From contig UQZH01000017.1 in assembly GCA_900545445.1 (NCBI GenBank), forward strand, positions 1 to 35,470: a stretch of 35,470 nt of DNA. The letters run 5' to 3'. The notes under the pieces are model-generated. The model did no database searches. It saw nothing but the letters and a program-made list of their open reading frames with translations, and was not told the origin of the DNA. The position numbers and the translations under genes were made by a program. Numbering within the stretch: position 1 is the first letter of the stretch; every line of letters starts with the position of its first letter. Shown piece after piece: positions 29,214 through 35,470 of the stretch. This DNA is from an uncultured Collinsella sp. GTDB taxonomy: Bacteria; Actinomycetota; Coriobacteriia; Coriobacteriales; Coriobacteriaceae.

Positions 29214-29852
29214 CTAGACCGAAAAGACGATCTTACGGCAGTTCCAGAAGTACTGGGCACCCGAGACAATGGTCAAAATCACGGCGATGACGTACAGGAA
29301 GCGCGACACCGAATAGACACCGAGCAGCAGCGACACCGGCCCCAGCTGAAGACCGGCCATCGCAAAGACGCACAGATAGCCGCAGATAGAGACCATCGTG
29401 ATCGCCGTCTTATACTTGCCGAGCTTATCGGCGGCAACGACCACACCGGCAGCACTTGCGACCATACGAAGGGCGCTCACCAACAGCTCACGGAACAGGA
29501 TAATGAACACGGACCACACGGTCACCGCGCCAAAATCCAGGAACAGCAGCAGGGCCGAGAACACCAGCAGCTTGTCGGCGATGGGGTCCAAGAACTTGCC
29601 GAAATCGGTGATCTCGTTGCGCGAGCGTGCCAGATAACCGTCGACCTTATCGGTGCACGACAGGATCACATACAGAATGAAGGCGGCGGCTGCAAGCGGA
29701 CCGTCGAAGGTGCTCCAGTCCGTACCGGCAACGCTCGTGTGAGACAGAGCCGAGACGATCATGAACACCGGGATAAAGACGATGCGAACGCACGTCACGA
29801 TGTTGGCGGGCGTCCAAACACTCGTCAGTTCCTTATTGCTCTCGTTTGCCAC
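29214..29852 (-). CDS. pgsA: CDP-diacylglycerol-glycerol-3-phosphate 3-phosphatidyltransferase
   Basis: The 212-residue membrane enzyme makes phosphatidylglycerol phosphate, the committed step to phosphatidylglycerol. The signature is DGYLARSRNEITDFGKFLDPIADK (about residues 70-93), with the TPANIVTCVRIVFIPVF N-terminal segment typical of PgsA. About five membrane helices are visible. It lies nine bases after rimO and six before the cinA-type gene. Position next to cinA and recA supports this copy, rather than the one at 8220, as the housekeeping PgsA. Confidence 0.93.
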   Translation of the reverse strand: MANESNKELTSVWTPANIVTCVRIVFIPVFMIVSALSHTSVAGTDWSTFDGPLAAAAFILYVILSCTDKVDGYLARSRNEITDFGKFLDPIADKLLVFSALLLFLDFGAVTVWSVFIILFRELLVSALRMVASAAGVVVAADKLGKYKTAITMVSICGYLCVFAMAGLQLGPVSLLLGVYSVSRFLYVIAVILTIVSGAQYFWNCRKIVFSV

Positions 29853-29861
29853 AACGCTCTC

Positions 29862-31211
29862 CTACTCCACAACATGACCGATAAGCTCATAGCAGAAGCT
29901 ATCGGTAAACTCGACAGTCAGAATATCGCCCACGGACGCCTCGCTGGCATCCAGATGCACCGCGCCATCGGAATCGGGCGCCTGGAACCAAGCGTGACCG
30001 ATCAGCTCGGCGCCGTCCTCGGTCTCCTCGATGCCATCGACGATCACCTGGGCGCGCTCGCCCACATGGGCCGCCGTGGCGGCAAAACCGAGCGACTCGG
30101 CCAGATCCATGGCCTCCTGGGCGCGCTCGAGCTTGACCTCCTCATCGACCTGGCCCTCCATCTTGGCGGCCAGGCTGCCTTCCTCACGCGAGTAGGCAAA
30201 GACGCTCGTGTAGTCAAAGCCGACGGTGTCCATAAAGTCGATAAGATCGCGGAACTCGTCGTCGGTCTCGGTCGGGAAGCCAACCATGGCCGTGGAGCGA
30301 ATCACAATACCGGGGATGCGCTCGCGAAGGTCGCGGAACAGATCCTCGAGCTCCTGGCGCGAACCGGAGCGACGCATGGCCTTGAGGATGCGCGCATCGC
30401 AGTGCTGTACGGGGATATCGATATAGGGCAGCACCTCGGGCGTATCGCGAATCGTCTCGATAAGCTCGTCGGTCATGCCCTCGGGCTGCAGATAGAGCAC
30501 GCGGACCCAGACGTTATGCGGGCGCACAGCCTCGGCGACGGCACGCAGCAGCTGCGCCAGATTGCGCGGCGAGCCCTCGGCGACGTCCTCGTCGGCAAAG
30601 TCGGTGCCCCAAATGCCCGTGTCCTGGCCGATCAGCACGATCTCGCGCACACCGCCGGCAACCAGGTCACGCACCTCGGAGATAATGCTCTCGGCATTGC
30701 GCGAATGATAGCGACCGCGAATATAGGGGATCATGCAGAAGCTGCAAAAACGATTGCAGCCATCGGAAATCTTGACGTAGGCAACGGCACCCTCGACGGT
30801 ACGCTTGACCTGCGGGATATAGGCCGCGATCTCGCGCTCCACACCCAGTACGCCATCGATGACAGAGACGATACCGTCTTCCTCATCGGCCTTCACAAAG
30901 GCCGCGACCTCGGGAAGCTCGTCGGGCAGGTCGTCGCCGTAACGAGACGGCACGCAACCGCACATGACGATGGGGCAGGCGCGAACGCCGTCCTGCACCT
31001 CGTTAGCGAGCTCGAGCGTGGTCTCGATGCTCTCGGACGTCGCCGAGGCGAGAAACGAGCAGGTGTTGACGATAGCGATATCGGCATCCTGCGGTTCGAA
31101 TGCCTCTTCGTAGCCCGCAGCGGTCAAAAGAGAACGCATGCGGTCGGTATCGACCTCGTTCTTGGCACAGCCAAGCGTGATGTAGAGTACGGAGCCCAAC
31201 GGAGTATCCAT
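29862..31211 (-). CDS. rimO: Ribosomal protein uS12 methylthiotransferase RimO
   Basis: The 449-residue radical SAM enzyme methylthiolates an aspartate of ribosomal protein S12. The N-terminal Cys are in TLGCAKNEVD, VNTCSFLASA and MCGCVPSRY; TLGCAKN and NTCSF are the RimO versions rather than the MiaB ones (FGCQMN). The radical SAM motif is GCNRFCSFCMIPYIRGRYHSR, and a TRAM domain lies at the end. It is 26 bases downstream of yajQ and directly upstream of pgsA, an order common in Gram-positive bacteria. Confidence 0.96.
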   Translation of the reverse strand: MDTPLGSVLYITLGCAKNEVDTDRMRSLLTAAGYEEAFEPQDADIAIVNTCSFLASATSESIETTLELANEVQDGVRACPIVMCGCVPSRYGDDLPDELPEVAAFVKADEEDGIVSVIDGVLGVEREIAAYIPQVKRTVEGAVAYVKISDGCNRFCSFCMIPYIRGRYHSRNAESIISEVRDLVAGGVREIVLIGQDTGIWGTDFADEDVAEGSPRNLAQLLRAVAEAVRPHNVWVRVLYLQPEGMTDELIETIRDTPEVLPYIDIPVQHCDARILKAMRRSGSRQELEDLFRDLRERIPGIVIRSTAMVGFPTETDDEFRDLIDFMDTVGFDYTSVFAYSREEGSLAAKMEGQVDEEVKLERAQEAMDLAESLGFAATAAHVGERAQVIVDGIEETEDGAELIGHAWFQAPDSDGAVHLDASEASVGDILTVEFTDSFCYELIGHVVE

Positions 31212-31237
31212 GTTGGAGAGCGGTCCTTTCGAGTAAG

Positions 31238-31735
31238 TTAGCGGTAGTTGGTAAACTGCAGCGGCTGGCCGTAGTCCTGGTCGCGCAGGAACTGAATCAC
31301 CGTCTGAAGCGCGTCCTTCGAAGCCGAGGAAACGCGCAGCTTATCGGCCTCGATGGTCACCTTGACCTTGAGCTTTTGATCCTTGATGTCCTTATTGATC
31401 TTCTTGGCGGTCGCTTGGTCGATGCCCTCGACGATATGGCCGAGCACGCGCACGGTACCGCCCGAAGCCGCCTGCGGCGCGTCCCAAGAGACGGCCTTGA
31501 GGTCGATGCCGCGCTTGATGAGCTTAGAGCTCAGCACGTCAATAATCTGCTTAGAGACAAAATCGGCCGGAGCGTTGATCGTAAAGAGCTTGTCGCCCTT
31601 CGAAAGCTCGATGGTGGCGCCGGAGTCCTTGAGGTCATAGCGCTGGGAGATCTCGCGGGTAGTCTGCTGGAAGGCGTTATCGACCTCCTGCATATTGACC
31701 TCGGACACAACGTCGAAGCTGGAATCTTTAGCCAT
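31238..31735 (-). CDS. yajQ: YajQ family nucleotide-binding protein
   Basis: The 165-residue protein matches the YajQ (UPF0234) family: SFDVVSEVNMQEVDNAFQQTTREISQRYDLK at the start and KDALQTVIQFLRDQDYGQPLQFTNYR at the end, with two ferredoxin-like domains. Members bind tRNA, GTP/ATP or cyclic-di-GMP in other bacteria, and the function here is open. It lies between the RodZ-like gene and rimO with 26-base gaps on both sides. Confidence 0.94.
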   Translation of the reverse strand: MAKDSSFDVVSEVNMQEVDNAFQQTTREISQRYDLKDSGATIELSKGDKLFTINAPADFVSKQIIDVLSSKLIKRGIDLKAVSWDAPQAASGGTVRVLGHIVEGIDQATAKKINKDIKDQKLKVKVTIEADKLRVSSASKDALQTVIQFLRDQDYGQPLQFTNYR

Positions 31736-31761
31736 GGTACTTCCTTTCGGTACGGGGAGCC

Positions 31762-33276
31762 TTAGTAGCTGTCGTACGAATAGTCATCTGAACCGTTCGC
31801 TGTCTGCCCGTCGGATGCCGTATCGGTGCCGTCGGTAGATTGAGCGTCGGTGCCGTCGGCAGACTGGGCGTCGGTGCCGTCGGCAGTATCGGTGCCGTCA
31901 GTACTCTCGCCGTCCTTGGAGTCTGTGGTCTCCTTCTTGGGAACGGTAATAGTCACGCGTGCCACGCCCGATGTCTTGGTGTCATAGCGAACCTTTTCAC
32001 CGTTCTTGGTAACCGTGACGTCGGAGGGCTTGGACGTGGTGATCTCGATCGAGGACTCGGGCGTGTACTCTTGCTCAAAGGGACCGGTCGCCTGGGCGCC
32101 GTAGACCGATTTACCGTCGACCTTGACCTCAATCCAGGCGGTCTTGCCCTTGGCAACGGAGACCTTAACCTTGATGACCTCGTCCTCTTCCTTTTTCGCC
32201 GTCGCCTTGGCGGCATCGGAATCGGCAGAATCAGTCGCCTCGTCGGTGCCTTCATCCTCGTCAACGGATTCGGTCTTCTTGGAAGACTTCTTGGTCGTCG
32301 TCTTGGTGGCCGCGGGCGTCTCGGGCGTCGACTCAGGTGCAGAAGAGCCGCAGCCACGTAGGAGGACCACGATGAGCAAAATCAGCAAAAGCGCCACGGC
32401 ACCGATGCCGGCGTAGATGATGCGCGGATCAAGTCCATTGTTCTGGGGTGCACGTCCACCGCCGCGTCCGCGATTAGAACCACCGCGCCCGTTTACCTGC
32501 GGTATACGGCCACGACCGCTATCGGGACGACCACGATAGCCGCCCTGGCGCTGCGAGCCACGCTGGCCCGAACGCGGCGCAAGCTCACCACGGTTCTGAT
32601 AGCCACGTTGGTCAGAGCAAGGCGCCGAAGAGCGCTGGCCGTAAGGCTGCGATTGCGAACGAAGGCGCGGCGCCACCTGTGTGGTATCGGCGTCGGCGTA
32701 ACCACCGCGGGAACGCCCGGCAGAAACTCCGCGATAACCACGACCGGAGTAGCCTCCGTCACCGTAACCGGCGCGAGGATCGCGACTCAACCCGCGAGCG
32801 GCGGGAAGCGCACGGTCATCCGGCATAGGCGTACTGCGAAAGCGATCTCGCTGAGAACGAATCTCCTCGCTGGAGCCCGTCTCGGTGATATAGCCCGCCT
32901 GCGGAGGACGCTGACCGTACCGCGTCGAGCGTCCTCCCTGAACCATCAGAAAGCGTCCGTTATCGACCGACGAACGCGAGTTAACGTAGCCGGCAGCATC
33001 CTGAAAACGACCGCCCTGCTGCGAGGTCTCGCGTTCATATGCCATGAGGTCGTCAAAATAAGCGTTGACGACCTCGCGCGGGTTAAGCCCCAAATAGCGA
33101 GCGTAGCTCGAAATCATGCCCTGCGCATAGCCACGCGGGGGCATCGATGCAAAGTTACCGGTCTCGAAAAACTCGATGATCTGCGGCCTGATTTTGATGG
33201 TGTTGGCGACCTGCTGGATGGAAAGGCCCATCCGGCGACGCTGCTCGAGCAGCATGTCACCAAAGCGTGCAGCCAT
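31762..33276 (-). CDS. RodZ/YmfM-like helix-turn-helix membrane protein
   Basis: The 504-residue protein starts with a RodZ-type helix-turn-helix (residues 1-75: FGDMLLEQRRRMGLSIQQVANTIKI, then GYAQGMISSYARYLGLNP). A long Arg/Gly/Gln/Tyr-rich disordered linker (about 160-275) and one membrane helix (286-306) follow. The outer part has Thr/Lys/Asp-rich sequence, a beta domain like the RodZ C-terminal DUF4115 (about 365-445), and Asp/Thr repeats at the end. RodZ links MreB to the cell-wall machinery. The ATG overlaps the ftsK stop (TGATG) with GGAGG inside the end of ftsK. An mreB gene is not in the window, so the partner is unknown. Confidence 0.85.
   Translation of the reverse strand: MAARFGDMLLEQRRRMGLSIQQVANTIKIRPQIIEFFETGNFASMPPRGYAQGMISSYARYLGLNPREVVNAYFDDLMAYERETSQQGGRFQDAAGYVNSRSSVDNGRFLMVQGGRSTRYGQRPPQAGYITETGSSEEIRSQRDRFRSTPMPDDRALPAARGLSRDPRAGYGDGGYSGRGYRGVSAGRSRGGYADADTTQVAPRLRSQSQPYGQRSSAPCSDQRGYQNRGELAPRSGQRGSQRQGGYRGRPDSGRGRIPQVNGRGGSNRGRGGGRAPQNNGLDPRIIYAGIGAVALLLILLIVVLLRGCGSSAPESTPETPAATKTTTKKSSKKTESVDEDEGTDEATDSADSDAAKATAKKEEDEVIKVKVSVAKGKTAWIEVKVDGKSVYGAQATGPFEQEYTPESSIEITTSKPSDVTVTKNGEKVRYDTKTSGVARVTITVPKKETTDSKDGESTDGTDTADGTDAQSADGTDAQSTDGTDTASDGQTANGSDDYSYDSY
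31823..31903. repeat. 24-bp tandem repeat in the RodZ-like C-terminus
   Basis: Units at 31823-31846 and 31847-31870 are followed by shortened units at 31871-31888 and 31889-31903. They encode TDGTDAQS-type repeats. Copy number may vary between strains. Confidence 0.75.
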
Positions 33277-35470
33277 CAGAATCCTCCAAACTCACGATCT
33301 TCACGTGCCATCTCGGCGTCGACAGACTCCAGCGCGGCAAGCCCCTCCTCGTCCAGCAGGACCTCGCGCGGCTTGGAACCGTCGGGCGGGCCGACGACAC
33401 CCTTTTCTTCCAGCATGTCCATAATACGCCCGGCGCGCGCATAGCCAACCTTGAGGCGGCGTTGCAGGCCAGATGTGGAGCCCAGCTGCGATTCCACCAC
33501 AATATGGGCGGCTTCCCAGATAAGCGGGTCGTCATCTTGCGGCTCGGCAACGCCCGTGCGAACAATGCCACCACCGGCCATGGACATGGAAGCGGGCGCC
33601 ACGGCAGACAGAATCTCCTCGTGATAGTCGGGCTCGCTTTGCGACTTAACGAACTCGACGATCTCGTTGATCTCGTCGTCCGAGACAAAACAGCCCTGGA
33701 TACGGCGGGGCTTGCCCCAGTCGACCTTGGAAAACAGCATGTCGCCCAAACCAGTAAGCTTTTCGGCGCCCATCTGGTCGATAATGACGCGGGAATCGAT
33801 GCCCGTAGCCACGTTAAAGGCAATACGGTTGGTGATGTTGGCCTTAATAAGGCCCGTCACCACGTTAGAGCTGGGGCGCTGCGTAGCCACGATAAGGTGA
33901 ATACCGGCGGCACGGCCCAGCTGGGCGATACGGACGATCGAGGCCTCGACATCCTTGCCGGCGACCATCATCAGGTCCGAAAGCTCGTCGATGATGATGA
34001 CCAGATAGGGCATCTTTTGCGGCGGGTTATCGTAGTGTTCAAACTCGCCGGCGGCCTGCTTTTCGTTATAGGTCGAAATCTTGCGAACGTTGAGGCGCTC
34101 GAAGACCTTCAGGCGACGCTCCATCTCGGACACGGCCCACTGCAGTGCACTGGCCGCCTGCTTGGGCTCGGTCACCACGGGCACGTAGAGATGCGGCAGG
34201 CCGTTATAGCCCGCAAGCTCGACGCGCTTGGGGTCGACCATGATCAGACGAACGTCCTCGGGAAGAGCGCGCATGAGCAGGGTCGTGATGATGGAGTTGA
34301 TCATGACCGACTTACCCGAACCGGTGGTGCCGGCGATCAGCAGGTGGGGCATCTTGGCGAGGTCGGCGACAACCGGCGTGCCCTCGGCATCGCGACCGAT
34401 AGCAAGCTCGAGCGGACCGCCCTTCACATAGGGAAGCACGTCGCCCAGGTTGACGTTCTGACGCTTGCGATTGGGAATCTCGATACCAACAAGCGAGGTG
34501 CCAGGGATCGGCGCGAAGATGCGCACCGACTGGGCGGCAAGCGAAAGCGCGATATCGTCCTCGAGGCTCGAGATCTTGCTCACACGCTCGCCCTCACCGG
34601 GCTGCAGCTTAAAGGTCGTGACCGTGGGGCCAGCAATCCAGCCGACAACGCGGGCGCTACGGCCAAACTCAAGCAAGGTGGACTGCAACGACTCGGCAGT
34701 CTGTTCCAGCTCCTTATCAGAAGACGCGGAGGACGCCGACTGCGGATTGGCGTGCAGGATTTCGAGCGGCGGGAGCTTGAGGCCGTCCTCTTGTTCGCCC
34801 TCGGCATCGGCAGCGGTGCCATCCGCTCCCCCATCGCCGGCTGCAACAGGAGCTGCGGAAGCCGTAGAGGAGGCATCGGCAACCTTGGGATGCTTTAGGA
34901 AGTCGGGGATCTGCGGAGCTGCCGAAACGGGATTCACGGCAAACGGCGGTTCGGACTCATCAGCCTTGTCCGGGTCGTCTTCCATCGACAGCTGTCCGGT
35001 GACTTGCCCCGCCTTGACATGGCGGCGCGGCAGCAAGGTTGTCTTGGCGGTCTCGAGCGGAGCCTCGTCGTCCTCGTCATCGCCTTCGGTGAGCTCGATT
35101 TCGCTATCGGACCAAGACGGGTCGGGCTCGCTCGTGTTGAGCTTGGGTGTGGCCTTGCCCTTCTTGGCATGGCGACGCGGCAGCAGCGTGGTCTTGGCTC
35201 GCTCGGCCTCCACGGCCTCGGAAACGTCGACAAACGGGTCATCATCCTCGTCGTCATCCAAAACAGGATCAACATCGCCACCCATGACCGTGGTCACAGC
35301 GGCGTCAGTTCCCTTTTGACGCAGAATGCTCAGGTGCGGACGGGCAACGCCGGGAACCGACAGGGCCTCTTCGTCGCCCCACGGGCTCGCATTGACATCG
35401 GCACGACGGCGCTCGGCAAAATCGGCAGCGCGATCGCGTGCGGAGCGCAAAACGCCGCCCACCGAGAAGC
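33276..35470 (-). CDS. ftsK: DNA translocase FtsK (partial, N-terminus off the window)
   Basis: About 730 residues are visible. FtsK pumps chromosomal DNA through the closing septum. The frame runs open to the window edge (FSVGGVLRSARDRAADF), so the membrane domain lies outside. The visible part is an acidic linker (to about residue 250), the alpha-beta motor with Walker A AGTTGSGKS and Walker B LVIIIDELSDLMM, the ATQRPSSNVVTG segment, and the C-terminal gamma winged helix (QRRLKVGYARAGRIMDMLEEKGVVGP) that reads orienting sequences. The linker holds two copies of KTTLLPRRH. It is the first visible gene of the minus-strand operon, overlapping the RodZ-like gene by one base. Confidence 0.95.
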   Translation of the reverse strand, partial: FSVGGVLRSARDRAADFAERRRADVNASPWGDEEALSVPGVARPHLSILRQKGTDAAVTTVMGGDVDPVLDDDEDDDPFVDVSEAVEAERAKTTLLPRRHAKKGKATPKLNTSEPDPSWSDSEIELTEGDDEDDEAPLETAKTTLLPRRHVKAGQVTGQLSMEDDPDKADESEPPFAVNPVSAAPQIPDFLKHPKVADASSTASAAPVAAGDGGADGTAADAEGEQEDGLKLPPLEILHANPQSASSASSDKELEQTAESLQSTLLEFGRSARVVGWIAGPTVTTFKLQPGEGERVSKISSLEDDIALSLAAQSVRIFAPIPGTSLVGIEIPNRKRQNVNLGDVLPYVKGGPLELAIGRDAEGTPVVADLAKMPHLLIAGTTGSGKSVMINSIITTLLMRALPEDVRLIMVDPKRVELAGYNGLPHLYVPVVTEPKQAASALQWAVSEMERRLKVFERLNVRKISTYNEKQAAGEFEHYDNPPQKMPYLVIIIDELSDLMMVAGKDVEASIVRIAQLGRAAGIHLIVATQRPSSNVVTGLIKANITNRIAFNVATGIDSRVIIDQMGAEKLTGLGDMLFSKVDWGKPRRIQGCFVSDDEINEIVEFVKSQSEPDYHEEILSAVAPASMSMAGGGIVRTGVAEPQDDDPLIWEAAHIVVESQLGSTSGLQRRLKVGYARAGRIMDMLEEKGVVGPPDGSKPREVLLDEEGLAALESVDAEMAREDREFGGF

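Noticed and set aside
28758..31241. Very long plus-strand open frame (827 codons) opposite rimO, pgsA and cinA
   Set aside because: It is antisense to three clearly recognisable conserved genes and arises from their GC-rich codon bias. Its composition (His, Arg, Asp-rich) is typical for such shadows. The same holds for long plus-strand frames at 21577-23223, 24695-26419 and 33267-34898.

Overview
The window looks like a chromosome segment of a gut-type Coriobacteriia (Actinomycetota), most probably Collinsella or a close relative. This is inferred from the GC-rich coding sequence, from an actinobacterial-style cluster (CDP-alcohol phosphatidyltransferase, GarA-like FHA protein, FtsR-like MerR regulator), from an nrdR / LysM protein / lexA neighbourhood like that of mycobacteria and corynebacteria, and from a Firmicutes-like ftsK-rodZ-rimO-pgsA-cinA-recA-rny-spoVS-miaB order. 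No rRNA or species marker is present, so the genus is inference.

Bases 1 to about 8035 are the right part of an integrated element. A tyrosine recombinase on the minus strand (6250-7740) lies next to a displaced 45-nt 3' part of tRNA-Pro(GGG) at 7991-8035, which begins exactly at the anticodon loop. The intact tRNA and the other end should therefore lie left of the window. The cargo is sparse and decayed: small membrane or secreted proteins of unknown function, a truncated DEDDh exonuclease, a bacterial PH-domain protein, several perfect inverted repeats of 15-21 bp, and long stretches without a convincing gene.

Bases 8046-16260 are core: a PgsA-type enzyme, FHA protein and FtsR-like regulator, then apt, an NlpC/P60 peptidoglycan hydrolase, a DegV protein, a DUF1836 regulator with a palindrome in its own promoter, a thioredoxin-reductase-like protein and, divergent from it, an MGDG-synthase-type glycosyltransferase.

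The gap 16261-16722 contains the most unusual feature. Two 34-bp hairpins in opposite orientation share a nearly identical loop and one wobble pair, but their stem sequences differ and every difference is compensated on the other arm. They look like two members of an undescribed covarying hairpin family. A third, different hairpin (20 bp) sits between them.

Bases 16723-19626 hold dut, nrdR and a LysM protein on the minus strand, divergent from lexA across three LexA boxes. lexA overlaps a membrane acyltransferase-like gene by one base. Bases 19611-35470 are all minus strand: ftsK (N-terminus off the window), a RodZ-like gene, yajQ, rimO, pgsA, a cinA C-terminal (pncC-type) gene, recA with a LexA box inside its promoter, recX, rny, an uncharacterised GHKL ATPase, spoVS, miaB, miaA and hflX. 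Many are spaced by a few bases or overlap by one, which indicates long operons for division, DNA repair, RNA turnover, and tRNA and ribosome modification.
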